This document shows positions 18,604 to 28,272 of a stretch of 61,565 bases of DNA, in pieces (within the stretch, counting starts at the first letter, position 1; each line of letters opens with the position of its first letter). Position numbers and translations under genes: made by a program. The DNA is from a bacterium (GTDB lineage Bacteria > SAR324 > XYD2-FULL-50-16), in the NCBI GenBank assembly GCA_018830885.1, contig JAHJRI010000080.1, positions 1-61,565 on the forward strand, written 5' to 3'. The notes beneath the pieces are model-generated. The model made no database searches, was not told the origin of the DNA, and was given only the letters and a program-made list of their open reading frames with translations.

Positions 18604-21468
18604 TTACTTCATCTCACCGGACAGTTTCATTTCATTAAATATGGGAGCAAGATACTGTCCTGTATAACTGCGGGGCGATGTTGATATTTTATTCGGTTGT
18701 CCAGCAGCGATCAGTTCCCCTCCTTTTTCACCACCTTCCGGACCCAGATCAAGAATCCAGTCAGCGTTTTTTATAACATCCAGATTGTGTTCTATTATCA
18801 CAATCGTATTTCCCAAGTCCACCAGGCGTTGCAAGACTTCCATTAAACGGGCGATATCCTGGAAATGCAATCCGGTTGTCGGTTCATCCAGAATATACAG
18901 TGTTTTTCCGGTCGACCGTTTGCTGAGTTCGGCTGCCAGTTTAATCCGTTGCGCCTCTCCACCCGACAGGGTTGGCGAAGGCTGCCCCAGTTGGATATAT
19001 CCCAGTCCAACATCCAGCAAGGTTTTGACACCCGGAGAGATATTTTTATGATTCTTGAAAAACACATTGGCCTCTTCTACCGGCATGGCCAGCACATCCG
19101 CAATGGTTTTGCCCCTGAATTTAATCTGCAGGGTTTCTCGGTTATAGCGTTTTCCCTTGCATACCTCGCAGGGTACGTGGACATCCGGAAGAAAGTGCAT
19201 TTCGATGATCCTGACGCCCTGTCCCTGGCAGGCTTCGCAACGCCCCCCTTTGACATTAAAGGAAAACCGACCCTGATTATAACCTCTGACTTTTGCTTCA
19301 GGAAGTTGGGAAAAAACCTTCCGGATACCATCAAAAATCCCTGTATACGTTGCGGGATTGGAACGTGATGTGCGACCAATGGGCGACTGATCAATATTGA
19401 TAACCTTGTCAATCAGTTCCAACCCTCTGATTTTGGAGAACTTCCCGGGAATGACCCGGCTACCGTTCAGTTCCCTCTGAATACCTTTTAAAAGACATTC
19501 ATTCACCAGGCTCGATTTTCCTGAACCGGACACCCCGGTGACGCAAATCAGGGAACCCAGTGGAAAACGGGCCGTGATATTTTTCAGGTTGTTGGCCGCC
19601 GCCCGTTCGATCACAATTGAACCGTTGCGGGCTGAATGGGGACGGGGATTTGAATACCCGATCTTTTGCGATCCGTTCAGATACTGCGCGGTCAGGCACG
19701 AATTTCCATTGATCACGTCCTCGGGAGATCCCTGTGCAACGATCCGACCACCATGCTCGCCAGCTCCGGGTCCCATATCAATCAGATAGTCCGCATGCCG
19801 GATGACCTGCTCGTCATGTTCCACAACGATAACCGTATTTCCCAGATCCTTCAGCTGCATCAACGTTTTCAGCAAACGGAAATTGTCCCGTTGATGGAGT
19901 CCGATCGTGGGTTCATCCAATACATATGTCACCCCGACCAGTTTGGCCCCTACCTGGCTGGCCAGCCGAATCCGCTGCGCTTCACCACCAGAGAGCGTGC
20001 TGGTTGGCCGGTTCATTGTCAGGTATTCAAGTCCGACATTTTTTAAAAACCCCAGACGCTCCAAAATGGCTTTCTTGATGGGTTCTGCAATCAGTCGTTT
20101 TTCTTTTTCCAGTTCAAGGCTTGAAAAAAAGGCAAACGCTGTTTCAATGGTCATCTCCGTCACCTGATAGATATTCAGGTCATTGATGCGCACTGCCAGT
20201 GCCCCGGAATTTAACCGTTGCCCCCCACAACTGGTGCAGGGCAGTGTTGCCATAAATTCATGGATCTTGGCCTTTTGCGACTCGGAATCGGTCTGGTGAA
20301 ATCGCCGTTTCAGGTTTGGGATGATGCCTTCATATCCGGAATGAGCTCCAGATTTTGAATCTCCGCCATATAGTATCTGATCCCTCACCTTTTTTGGAAT
20401 GTTCCGCCAGGGTGTTTTTGTGGAGATATTGAAATGGTGCGCCAGTTTTCGGACTGAACTGCTATAAAATCCGCCAAGGCCAGAACCACAGCGTTTCCAG
20501 GCCTTTATAGCCCCCAACTCCAGACTCAGATCTCCATCTGGAATGACCAGGTCTTCAGAGGGTTCCATCAGCGTTCCCAGACCCATACAGGTCGGGCAGG
20601 AACCGAACGGACTGTTGAAAGAAAACAGCCGTGGAGACATCTCATCCAGAACGGAGCCATGGTCCGGACAAGCAAATGTTTCACTGAAACGCTCTTCTGT
20701 TTTTTCACCTGTTTCTTTGTCCTCCTGCAGCACAACGACCAGCTCATCACCCAGTTTCAAAGCAGTTTCCAGGGAATCAGTCAATCGGGTTTCTACCCCT
20801 TCCCTGACGACTATACGATCTATGACAGCTTCAATGGAGTGTTGATAGCTTTTTGCCAACGGTTTTACGGTTTCAATGTCCTGAACCTCGCCATCAACTC
20901 GAAGCCGTGTATATCCTTCCCGTTTTACATAGTCGAAAACCTCACGGTGCTCCCCCTTTTTCCCGCGAACCAGTGGGGCCAAAATATGCAGCCGGGTCCC
21001 TGCCTTGAGCGACATCAGATGGGTCACAATATCCTCGGCAGATTGTGAAACGATGGAATGACCGCAGACAGGACAAAACGGGGTCCCCGCCCTGGCATAA
21101 AGAACCCTCAGATAGTCGTAGATTTCCGTGGTCGTTGCCACTGTCGATCTGGGTGTCGCCTTACCGGAGCGCTGTTCAATGGAAATGGTCGGGGTTAACC
21201 CTTCGATGGACTCCACCGCCGGTTTCTGCATCTGATCGAGAAATTGCCTCGCATAGGCAGAGAGCGATTCAACGTACCTTCTCTGTCCTTCAGCATAAAT
21301 GGTATCAAATGCCAACGAAGACTTCCCGCTGCCTGAGAGGCCTGTAATGACGACAAGTCTGTTTCTGGGGATATTTACATCAACATCTTTCAGATTATGC
21401 TCGTGCGCTTTTTTTATACGAATGTATTGGGAGAGAGGCAGGATATCCGTTTCGTTCTGCTGAATCAC
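18604..21468 (-). CDS. uvrA: Excinuclease ABC subunit A
   Basis: 954 residues. Two ABC modules: Walker A VITGLSGSGKSSLAFDTIYAEGQRR near residue 40 and CVTGVSGSGKSSLVNECL near 640, with ABC signatures STLSGGEAQRIRLASQ and PTLSGGEAQRIKLA. Zinc modules are CPVCGHS (first insertion) and CEACQGQG...CEVCKGKR (second). UvrA dimers find bulky DNA lesions and load UvrB in nucleotide excision repair. The gene is leftward, with a ~350-bp upstream region shared with the rightward DUF350 gene. Confidence 0.98.
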   Translation of the reverse strand: MIQQNETDILPLSQYIRIKKAHEHNLKDVDVNIPRNRLVVITGLSGSGKSSLAFDTIYAEGQRRYVESLSAYARQFLDQMQKPAVESIEGLTPTISIEQRSGKATPRSTVATTTEIYDYLRVLYARAGTPFCPVCGHSIVSQSAEDIVTHLMSLKAGTRLHILAPLVRGKKGEHREVFDYVKREGYTRLRVDGEVQDIETVKPLAKSYQHSIEAVIDRIVVREGVETRLTDSLETALKLGDELVVVLQEDKETGEKTEERFSETFACPDHGSVLDEMSPRLFSFNSPFGSCPTCMGLGTLMEPSEDLVIPDGDLSLELGAIKAWKRCGSGLGGFYSSSVRKLAHHFNISTKTPWRNIPKKVRDQILYGGDSKSGAHSGYEGIIPNLKRRFHQTDSESQKAKIHEFMATLPCTSCGGQRLNSGALAVRINDLNIYQVTEMTIETAFAFFSSLELEKEKRLIAEPIKKAILERLGFLKNVGLEYLTMNRPTSTLSGGEAQRIRLASQVGAKLVGVTYVLDEPTIGLHQRDNFRLLKTLMQLKDLGNTVIVVEHDEQVIRHADYLIDMGPGAGEHGGRIVAQGSPEDVINGNSCLTAQYLNGSQKIGYSNPRPHSARNGSIVIERAAANNLKNITARFPLGSLICVTGVSGSGKSSLVNECLLKGIQRELNGSRVIPGKFSKIRGLELIDKVINIDQSPIGRTSRSNPATYTGIFDGIRKVFSQLPEAKVRGYNQGRFSFNVKGGRCEACQGQGVRIIEMHFLPDVHVPCEVCKGKRYNRETLQIKFRGKTIADVLAMPVEEANVFFKNHKNISPGVKTLLDVGLGYIQLGQPSPTLSGGEAQRIKLAAELSKRSTGKTLYILDEPTTGLHFQDIARLMEVLQRLVDLGNTIVIIEHNLDVIKNADWILDLGPEGGEKGGELIAAGQPNKISTSPRSYTGQYLAPIFNEMKLSGEMK

Positions 21469-21816
21469 TATAAAAATAAGGGTAATATGTTAATAGTCAG
21501 GGTAATATGGCTGAAATAACTATTTTCAGCCATAAAGGGAGTATTATCCACCCTTCAATTCGAACTTTCAACTCCAATTTATCGGTTAATTTCCAGCAAC
21601 AGGCGTTCTGAATTTTCAGGGGATACGAAATCGTCTGTCTCTGACCGTGATTTTATCTGAAATTGTTCTGAATGATTACCATTCCGGGATTTCCCATATC
21701 CAGATAGAACCGTTGAATAGCTTGACATTTAGGGCGTTTAAGGTTCTAATGCAGGGATAAAGCAACGCAGTCCAAACCCAGTGAAAAGATTGCTAACCTG
21801 CACAGAGACAATAAAC
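21469..21816. promoter_or_regulatory. Divergent promoter region between uvrA and the DUF350 gene
   Basis: About 350 bp separate two outward-facing genes, so promoters for both should be here. A short frame extends the plus-strand gene back to GTG 21781 but has no ribosome binding site. I found no LexA-type CTGT-N8-ACAG box or other known operator by eye. Confidence 0.45.
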
Positions 21817-22698
21817 ATGAATGCAGAATTTCGGTTCACCGAATTTATCAGTCTGGATGGTATCGATACCCTCAACCACTTCCCGAATCTTCTGCTCATC
21901 CTGTTAGTTTTACTGCTGATGTGGGCTGGAAAGAAGATCTTCGACCTGTTTACCAGCTATTCCATCGAGCATCAGATGGTGAAGGAAGACAATAAGGCAA
22001 TTACCGTCTGTTTTGTAGGATACCTGACCGGGGTTGCCCTGATTCTGGAAGGCGTTCTTGAAACCCCTTCCCGGGGTTTATGGCGGGATTTGCTTGACGT
22101 CAGCGTCTGGGGTCTGATTGGCATTGTGCTGCTCAATGTCGCAGGCAAAATCAACGATCGGATCATTCTGCATCGATTCAAGAATATTGAAGAACTCCTC
22201 AACCGCCGGAATATCAGTGTCGGGGTTGCGATGGCAGGGAGTTATCTGGGAAGTGCGGTTATTATCAGGGGTATTATTATCGGCGAGTCCCTGGGTTGGT
22301 TTTATGACATTGGATTAACCCTTTTTTATTTCATTCTGGCTCAATTGGCTTTCTTTCTTTCTGCGTTTCTACATCAGATTGTCACCCGATACGATTTTCA
22401 CAAAGAAATACAGGAAAATAACGTGGCTGCCGGCATTTCATTCGGGGCAACACTGGTTTCTGTGGGCATTTTGTTATCGATCCCCCTGCGCACATCGTAT
22501 TCTCTGGTTGTCTTTGCGGCCTGGTTCATCCTGGGAAGTGCTGTCATGGCGTTTTTCCGCTTTGTAATGGACCATGTGATCATTCCGCAGGAAAAGCTGG
22601 ATGAGGAAATCCATCAGGATCAGAACTGGGGCATCGCGCTCCTGGAGGGATGTTTCGCCATTACGGCAGTTATCACTCTGCAAAGCATATTTGTTTAA
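21817..22698 (+). CDS. DUF350 (UPF0719) family membrane protein, duplicated domain
   Basis: About 293 residues from ATG 21817 (a GTG at 21781 is less likely). There are about eight transmembrane segments in two similar halves, each with a DUF350-type pattern: DNKAITVCFVGYLTGVALILEG in the first half and QENNVAAGISFGATLVSVGILLS in the second. This internal duplication is usual for the longer members. Function is unknown. It is followed 22 bp later by a zinc-ribbon protein and then a DUF3334 protein, all on the plus strand, so they may form one unit. Confidence 0.8.
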   Translation: MNAEFRFTEFISLDGIDTLNHFPNLLLILLVLLLMWAGKKIFDLFTSYSIEHQMVKEDNKAITVCFVGYLTGVALILEGVLETPSRGLWRDLLDVSVWGLIGIVLLNVAGKINDRIILHRFKNIEELLNRRNISVGVAMAGSYLGSAVIIRGIIIGESLGWFYDIGLTLFYFILAQLAFFLSAFLHQIVTRYDFHKEIQENNVAAGISFGATLVSVGILLSIPLRTSYSLVVFAAWFILGSAVMAFFRFVMDHVIIPQEKLDEEIHQDQNWGIALLEGCFAITAVITLQSIFV

Positions 22699-22720
22699 AA
22701 CCCCCAGGTCCAAACGATTC

Positions 22721-23245
22721 ATGTCTGAAACCAAACCCATTTCACTGGATCAGTTTCGAAAAAGGAAGGAGAAAGAGGCCGCCGAGCAGTACTACCCCGG
22801 AAAATTGGTCTGGTTGTTCTGCCCCAAATGCGAAACCCTTGAATATACAGAGATTGTTTCCAAAAACGGTCGGATGCATAAATGCGGCACGCTGGTTGAA
22901 GAAAGGGAGGTTGAACTGGACCTGCGGGCAGAGATCACGATGACCGAATATAATCTTGAGATCATTAACGCTTTGTTAAAAAAGAACAGTGGGTTTAAGC
23001 TGATCAAGATCATTTCCAAATCTCTGGACAAGGCACTGATTGCTCTTCAATCCTCGGAACAGACCTATCGCGAAAAACTATTGCTAGCAGCCGGGATGAA
23101 CATACCCCTCTACCCCGGCAACATCGATTCACTGAAAGACAAACTGCCAATCAAAGATATAAATCCGTTGGGACTGATCATATCTGAATTCAGGTTTGAA
23201 CCGGAAAAACGATTTAACCTGAAACCATCACCTCGGAAAAAATAA
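22721..23245 (+). CDS. Conserved-type hypothetical protein with zinc-ribbon motif
   Basis: 174 residues from ATG 22721; the longer frame from 22601 overlaps the DUF350 gene and is rejected. Residues ~28-55 contain WLFCPKCETLEYTEIV and then RMHKCGTL, which together suggest a CXXC...HXC zinc knuckle. The rest is charged and probably helical (LRAEITMTEYNLEIINALLKK). I do not recognise a family. Position between DUF350 and DUF3334 genes suggests a shared role. Confidence 0.65.
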   Translation: MSETKPISLDQFRKRKEKEAAEQYYPGKLVWLFCPKCETLEYTEIVSKNGRMHKCGTLVEEREVELDLRAEITMTEYNLEIINALLKKNSGFKLIKIISKSLDKALIALQSSEQTYREKLLLAAGMNIPLYPGNIDSLKDKLPIKDINPLGLIISEFRFEPEKRFNLKPSPRKK

Positions 23246-23343
23246 GTGTCCGGGATTTCAGGTTTGACCCGAAAACAGTCCAGTCTGAAGGAATTGCCGG
23301 AACAAGGATTGAAACCCTTCCAACATTAAATTAAACTCCAGGA

Positions 23344-24051
23344 ATGATTATGGTTAAAGCAGGAAAAACACTGAATGCCCTTTCAAGAATCTTTTGTGAA
23401 TCCACCAAAGAGCTCTTGGAGTCTGTCACCCAAAAAGAGGTCCATTACGCCAGGACAATTCAAAAAATCCCCCTGGTTCATCTCAGACCTGATATCGGCT
23501 GTTTTGTTCTTTTCAACGGGGATTATTCCGGTCTGATGATCATGAATTTCACCGCCGAGGCTGCCATGTGCATCTACCGCTCCCAGATGATCCATATGGG
23601 CCTGCCCGAGGAGGAACTGGCTGTTGAGTATACGGCTGATGAAGTGGTTGACAGCATTGGCGAGCTGATGAATCAAATAATCGGTGCGGTCAGAAGACAG
23701 ATTGAGATTCAGTATGACCTGGTCTCATCCAATACACAGCCTAAAGCCCTGGCCCTGACAACATCCATCATCCTGTCCATCGATACCCCCGAACTTGATA
23801 AGGATCTTTGCCGAAAACTGTCGTTCAAAATTGAAGGGCATCCGTTTCATATCGAACTGTCCATGGGGAAAACCGAATTCGTTTCTCTGGACGAAGAAGA
23901 TATCCACACGCCGAAAACTGGGGCCAATGGATTGGGCGAAAACGGGTTTGATTTTGAAGCGGTTAAAGAGAGGACGGATAAAACCGAAACCAAAACAGCC
24001 CAAAGCAATCAGAATCTTGATTTCGACGCCCTCTTCAAGGCCAATAAATAA
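23344..24051 (+). CDS. DUF3334 family protein (CheC/CheX-like fold)
   Basis: 235 residues. It matches the DUF3334 pattern: HYARTIQKIPLVHLRPDIGCFVLFNGDYSGLMIMNFT, then AAMCIYRSQMIHMGLPEEELAVEYTADEV. The stretch VDSIGELMNQIIGAV has the ExxN arrangement of CheC/CheX phosphatases, the same spacing as GEIVN in the cheX of this window. The last ~50 residues are polar and probably disordered. A signalling role by analogy with CheX is inference. It follows the zinc-ribbon gene by about 100 bp. Confidence 0.75.
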   Translation: MIMVKAGKTLNALSRIFCESTKELLESVTQKEVHYARTIQKIPLVHLRPDIGCFVLFNGDYSGLMIMNFTAEAAMCIYRSQMIHMGLPEEELAVEYTADEVVDSIGELMNQIIGAVRRQIEIQYDLVSSNTQPKALALTTSIILSIDTPELDKDLCRKLSFKIEGHPFHIELSMGKTEFVSLDEEDIHTPKTGANGLGENGFDFEAVKERTDKTETKTAQSNQNLDFDALFKANK

Positions 24052-24090
24052 AGCTGATCTACCGCAGGACGGACCGCTGGGGGAGAATGG

Positions 24091-24110
24091 CCTGTCTGGG
24101 TATCGACAGG
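24091..24110. terminator. Small hairpin between convergent genes
   Basis: CCTGTC (24091-24096) pairs with GACAGG (24105-24110) in the 63-bp gap between the DUF3334 gene and gspK, which converge. No T-tract follows on either strand, so this is only a candidate terminator. Confidence 0.3.
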
Positions 24111-24114
24111 GATA

Positions 24115-25215
24115 TCAGTACATTCTGAAGGATAAGATCGTCAATCCGCTGATATCGAGGTTTTTCAGTTTATCCACATAATCGACCTGCACGTTTGAGC
24201 GGATAATGACTGTCGCTTGTCCGACCCGAACCTGATACTGGATGAAAAGATGTTGTGAATAGGGTCGGAATAGATCTATTATCTTATCGCTCTCTTCAAT
24301 GCCGATAACTTTGAGTTTTTCGGACCAATCCCGTTTGAAGTTTTCTGCCTGAAAGGGGACTGTCATTTTCACCGGATCGGATGAAACCTCCTGTTGCACT
24401 GGTGATCGCTGCTCCATAATCAGATCCAGAATATCGTTCAACCGGCTATAGGCAGTGGCAAAACCCTCCACGGTATCATATCTGCTCAGGAACCTTGCCA
24501 TTTCATCTTTTCCCGTCAGGTTAACATCGATGTATTCATCATCCTGCCCGACAACCCTGAAATTCTGCTCCAGAAAATCCGCAGTAAAGCCCAGACTGCG
24601 AAATGCCGGCAGCAGTCTCACTTCGGAAAGCCGGTCAAAATCCCTGTTTTTTACGTGAAACGGCGGTTCTTCCCGATAATACTGTTCAAAATCATTATAA
24701 AAAACCTGCTCCCCCATCTGATCCATATCTGTCCAATCAATAATGGCGCTCAAAGCCTCAGAAGGATTGTCGCCTGATCGATAGTTGTAGTCCGCGGATA
24801 ATGCATCACTGATTTTAACCATGTTTTTGAACACCGTAATCCGGGGGTCATCAAAACGACTGATATCCACGTTAAGATTGAATCGGTGATCGATAGGGGT
24901 GATTTTGACAATCTGGAAAGTACCATTTCCAATGGGGACATCGATGCCCTGCCAGAGGCTCCGGTTGGTGATGATGGTGAACAGGCCCTGCTCCCTGATG
25001 GCATTCAGGATCACTTTTAACCCGGACCTTGACAGACTCTCTGCCTGAAAACGGTCCAGGTTGGCGCCCAGATGGGCAACCTCCGCCGATCGTCTTTCAA
25101 AGGTCTTCATCAAGGCAATGGAAAGGAGCAGAATCACGGAGAGGGACATCAGCAGTGCAACCCCCCGGGAACCTCCGCGCTGATACAACGGGGTTAGTTT
25201 TCTTTTTTGGCCCAT
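24115..25215 (-). CDS. gspK: Type II secretion minor pseudopilin GspK
   Basis: 366 residues. A short basic leader (GGSRG) precedes the hydrophobic helix VALLMSLSVILLLSIALM. GspK pseudopilins lack the Glu at +5, and here no Glu follows the cleavage site, as expected. The globular part shows AESLSRSGLKVILNAIREQG, DRFNLN-type DHRFNLNVDISR and AIIDWTDMDQMGE, known GspK landmarks. GspK caps the pseudopilus tip with GspI and GspJ. The start overlaps gspJ by 22 bp. Last of the five pseudopilin genes. Confidence 0.92.
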   Translation of the reverse strand: MGQKRKLTPLYQRGGSRGVALLMSLSVILLLSIALMKTFERRSAEVAHLGANLDRFQAESLSRSGLKVILNAIREQGLFTIITNRSLWQGIDVPIGNGTFQIVKITPIDHRFNLNVDISRFDDPRITVFKNMVKISDALSADYNYRSGDNPSEALSAIIDWTDMDQMGEQVFYNDFEQYYREEPPFHVKNRDFDRLSEVRLLPAFRSLGFTADFLEQNFRVVGQDDEYIDVNLTGKDEMARFLSRYDTVEGFATAYSRLNDILDLIMEQRSPVQQEVSSDPVKMTVPFQAENFKRDWSEKLKVIGIEESDKIIDLFRPYSQHLFIQYQVRVGQATVIIRSNVQVDYVDKLKNLDISGLTILSFRMY

Positions 25216-25916
25216 TTAATACTGGCTCCCATCTCTGGTTGCAGGTTGATCTGGAATTGGGTGTCAACGCTTTCTCCGGCTTCATTCTGCAATTTTAATG
25301 TCACCGTAACCCCTGCCGGAATGCCGACTGCGGTCTCCATCTGCCGACGAATCATTTGTGTTCCCCATTCCTCAATGGGTTCCGGGTTTTCCTGACGGTA
25401 GTACTGGAGATCAAAAGCAACGACATGGTCCGACAACGCATGGACGATACTGCCGTCCCCTTCCGTGATGTCGATGTCGACATAAAACTGCTCTCTGCGC
25501 TTGAACTGCAACCGGTTATCTGTCGTCTCCTCCAGATAGTAGCTCACCTCATGGATTTCCGGATCCTTTTCCAGGGCCAGCCCCCGATGAAAGCGAGTCA
25601 GGCGGTTAACATGCAGGTGGAGCCGGTCGGCTGCCCGGTCTCCGATTTGCTCATCAACACCCACGATACCGCTTTGTCGGCCGTCATCCCCATCCGGTGA
25701 CGGCTTCATGAAATTGGCCAGATAAACTGCAGACTGGAGATCCTGTCTCAGCAGATGCTCAAGAATTCTGGACTCCTGCCTGAGATCCAGGATTGAATCG
25801 AATCGGTTAGTTTGATCCTTAAACTGAAAAAAAAGGTTCATCACCAGTCCCATGACGGCAGCAAAAAGCGTCAAGGTCAGCATCAGCTCCAGTAGTGTAA
25901 ATCCGTTTTGCTTCAT
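25194..25916 (-). CDS. gspJ: Type II secretion minor pseudopilin GspJ
   Basis: 240 residues. The prepilin motif KQNGFTLLELMLTLTLFAAVMGLVM has a cleavable Gly-Phe junction and Glu at +5. The globular domain has LDLRQESRILEHLLRQDLQSAVYL and later VAFDLQYY-type strands seen in GspJ. GspJ joins GspI and GspK at the pseudopilus tip. The gene begins directly after the gspI stop codon with no gap, and its end overlaps gspK. Confidence 0.88.
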   Translation of the reverse strand: MKQNGFTLLELMLTLTLFAAVMGLVMNLFFQFKDQTNRFDSILDLRQESRILEHLLRQDLQSAVYLANFMKPSPDGDDGRQSGIVGVDEQIGDRAADRLHLHVNRLTRFHRGLALEKDPEIHEVSYYLEETTDNRLQFKRREQFYVDIDITEGDGSIVHALSDHVVAFDLQYYRQENPEPIEEWGTQMIRRQMETAVGIPAGVTVTLKLQNEAGESVDTQFQINLQPEMGASIKWAKKEN

Positions 25917-26318
25917 TCATCTCCTTCCACAGAGGATGCTGGATTCAAAGACATGATCCCCCTTGCCCCTGGGATTTGCCCAACTGATGCCATATGAGAT
26001 CCGGGTCATCGGAATCAGGCCCAGAATAGATACGTCGTCGGTTGTTCTCTGCCAGCGATCACCGGCAAGCGGATGACCTCCCAGAAAGGTTCCCTCCTCC
26101 GATTCCAAGGTAGTCCCCGCACAATAACGCTCAGCCAATGACAGGGCATTCATGGCAACCTGCTGCACCAACTGCTGTTTCCCTGTTTTCTCCAGAAAAT
26201 AAGCCGTCTCAGACTGGGACTGCATAATCACCGTCAGCAGGATGGAAAGCAGGGAAAACGCGACCAGCACTTCAAGCAGTGTGAAACCGCGGTGTGATTT
26301 CAAAAATGAAGGCATCAT
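25917..26318 (-). CDS. gspI: Type II secretion minor pseudopilin GspI
   Basis: 133 residues, the normal GspI size. The leader MMPSFLKSHRG ends at the prepilin peptidase site before FTLLEVLVAFSLLSILLTVIMQ (Glu at +5). A short globular domain follows with AMNALSLAERY and GDRWQRTT. It is part of the tip complex of the type II pseudopilus. It lies about 80 bp after gspH and abuts gspJ. Confidence 0.88.
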   Translation of the reverse strand: MMPSFLKSHRGFTLLEVLVAFSLLSILLTVIMQSQSETAYFLEKTGKQQLVQQVAMNALSLAERYCAGTTLESEEGTFLGGHPLAGDRWQRTTDDVSILGLIPMTRISYGISWANPRGKGDHVFESSILCGRR

Positions 26319-26401
26319 TGTTCTTTTTCCCTTTTCCAGGACAGGGCTTCCCCCATCAACCGTTTCTGATTCAGGACGGCATCTGTCCGCGTCAGCTTCG
26401 C

Positions 26402-26938
26402 TTAAAGCCTTGTTTCTCTTCCGATCACCACTTTCCCCATGATGTCGACCACAGACAGTGACAACTGGTTTTCTTTATCCTTTAGACGGAGGGTAAACAG
26501 GTCAACAAATCCGGAAGAGTCGATCATTATCTGGAACTGTTGTCCAAATATCTTGTCAAAGGTGATCCTGTCTCCGGCAAATCGTGTGCTGTTCTCTGGG
26601 TTATCAAGTCTTGTAACGGCAGCAAACTCAACTGGTGGCGTCAGGGACACCGGTTTCTCATACTGGGGATGGGGTAAGAACTGTTGTGGTTGATCGGCTT
26701 TTGAAGTGAAAACCTGATATTCAGATTTTTGGGTGTCAAAAACCAGTTTGTGGTTTTCTCCACGGAGGATTGCCTGCTGTCTAAGTTCGTTGATCAGAAT
26801 GGCCAGTTTCTGGGTTTGCAGTTGCAGGTCACTATCGAACATGCGTGAAAAGCGGGGCATGGAAAAACCGAGCAGAATCATCACAATAAACAAAATGAAG
26901 CTCAACTCCAGAAGAGAAAATCCCGGTTTTTTTTTCAT
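26402..26938 (-). CDS. gspH: Type II secretion minor pseudopilin GspH
   Basis: 178 residues. Leader MKKKPG, then FSLLELSFILFIVMILLGFSMP (Phe at +1, Glu at +5) and a beta-rich domain (KLAILINELRQQAILRGENHKLVFD), which is the GspH/FimT pattern. GspH is a minor pseudopilin of the inner-membrane-anchored piston. It sits between gspG and gspI in the usual G-H-I-J-K order. Confidence 0.88.
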   Translation of the reverse strand: MKKKPGFSLLELSFILFIVMILLGFSMPRFSRMFDSDLQLQTQKLAILINELRQQAILRGENHKLVFDTQKSEYQVFTSKADQPQQFLPHPQYEKPVSLTPPVEFAAVTRLDNPENSTRFAGDRITFDKIFGQQFQIMIDSSGFVDLFTLRLKDKENQLSLSVVDIMGKVVIGRETRL

Positions 26939-26962
26939 TTGATAACAGAGCTCGACCGTTTT

Positions 26963-27421
26963 TTACTCCAGGGGGATGTCGGCATTGATGCCTTCGCCGC
27001 CTTCTTCACCGTCGGCCCCATAACTTTTCATTCCGATTGCCTTTCCATCTGACTGGTAAACATAATCATTCTTCCATGGGTCCTTTGGAATTTTAGCACT
27101 TCTAAGATACGGCCCTCGCCAGTTCTTGGGTATTGTGCCCACAACCGGTTGTTCCAGCAGCGCCTCCAATCCCTGCTCTGTTGAGGGATAGGCCGAATTA
27201 TCAAGATGATAAAGATCCAGGGCCCCGACCAGGCTTTTCATCTGAATTCTTGCCTGATCCACCTTTGCTTCGTCCAGCTTTCCAAACAGCATCGGTCCGA
27301 CAATGGCTATCATCCCGGCCATAATAACAATCACGATCATAATTTCAATAAAGCTGAAACCACGCCGTTCACACACAAAGACGACATCCGCGTCTTCGTC
27401 GGAGAATTTCTTTTTTTTCAT
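26963..27421 (-). CDS. gspG: Type II secretion major pseudopilin GspG
   Basis: 152 residues. The N-terminal leader is unusually long and acidic (KKKKFSDEDADVVFVCERRG, about 21 residues) before the conserved FSFIEIMIVIVIMAGMIAIVGPM. The GspG-specific part has YHLDNSAYPSTEQGLEALLEQP, WRGPYLRSAKIPKDPWKNDYVY and SYGADGEEGGEG with acidic calcium-binding-type residues. It polymerises to the pseudopilus. First of gspG-H-I-J-K; gspC-F and the secretin gspD are not in the window. Confidence 0.94.
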   Translation of the reverse strand: MKKKKFSDEDADVVFVCERRGFSFIEIMIVIVIMAGMIAIVGPMLFGKLDEAKVDQARIQMKSLVGALDLYHLDNSAYPSTEQGLEALLEQPVVGTIPKNWRGPYLRSAKIPKDPWKNDYVYQSDGKAIGMKSYGADGEEGGEGINADIPLE

Positions 27422-27661
27422 ATCCTTTTCCTAGGGTTGGCTTTTGTAAAATCAAACTAGCACCGGTTTCAAAATCCCACAAATGATGGGTTGACGTCAA
27501 TTATAAGCCACAGATTCTATCATCCTATTTCCAAATGTTTCATTCATGACAGGATTATAGCATATCATTTGCATTGCCTTGTGAAAACAAGCCACGTTTT
27601 TACGATCGTGATCGAACCTCAATCAGAACATTTAATCGCCCAGCTAAAACGATAACACCCG

Positions 27662-28246
27662 ATGAGATTCATACAATCGCTTCTGACGCTAGTGACAGTC
27701 CTGGTTATTTCTCTATCTTCCGTTTCCACCGGCTTCGCCCAGAATACCAGATACCTTGAAGATGAAGGCGATTCGCTATGGGAAGAGCAGGGGTATCGAG
27801 ATGCCACAGGCCAAGAATTTGAAACGGGTGACACGCAGTATGTCGGCGAACAGGAAATCAAGGAATCACAAGAAGCTGCCCGGAGGGCTGGCAGACCCAG
27901 CGTCAATCTGGCCGCAGCCTTGGAAAAGGATAAAGAGTTGCTGCCGGATAACATCATTTATGGTATCGGGACAGGAGCCGTTATCGGCGGTTGGCTGGCA
28001 CTCGTCCAGGGAAAAGATGCCCGCGACAATGTCCGGTTTCTCAGTGTGGGAATCATCAGTGGTGTCCTTCTTGGAATGGCGGTAGGGACCAAATCTTTAT
28101 ATATTCAACCCGTTCAACCCATATCCCTCTTGGAGAAAAGAGGGGCACAAACCCCAAAGACCGAGCAACAGCCGCCTTTTCAACTGGATTTCATCAAGAG
28201 ACCAAAAGGAACCGTCGCTCAACTTAATTTCCATTTTAAATTTTAA
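27662..28246 (+). CDS. Exported hypothetical protein with glycine-rich membrane segments
   Basis: 194 residues. A signal peptide (LLTLVTVLVISLSSVSTGFAQ) is followed by an acidic Gln/Glu-rich region (about 25-75), then two hydrophobic Gly-rich stretches (IIYGIGTGAVIGGWLALVQG and FLSVGIISGVLLGMAVG) reminiscent of glycine-zipper membrane segments. The C-terminus ends in alternating aromatics (QLNFHFKF), a pattern common for outer-membrane proteins ending in Phe. No family is recognised. It is divergent from gspG with a ~240-bp region between. Confidence 0.6.
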   Translation: MRFIQSLLTLVTVLVISLSSVSTGFAQNTRYLEDEGDSLWEEQGYRDATGQEFETGDTQYVGEQEIKESQEAARRAGRPSVNLAAALEKDKELLPDNIIYGIGTGAVIGGWLALVQGKDARDNVRFLSVGIISGVLLGMAVGTKSLYIQPVQPISLLEKRGAQTPKTEQQPPFQLDFIKRPKGTVAQLNFHFKF

Positions 28247-28272
28247 AGTCCCCGCAGCACCAACCGGTTATC

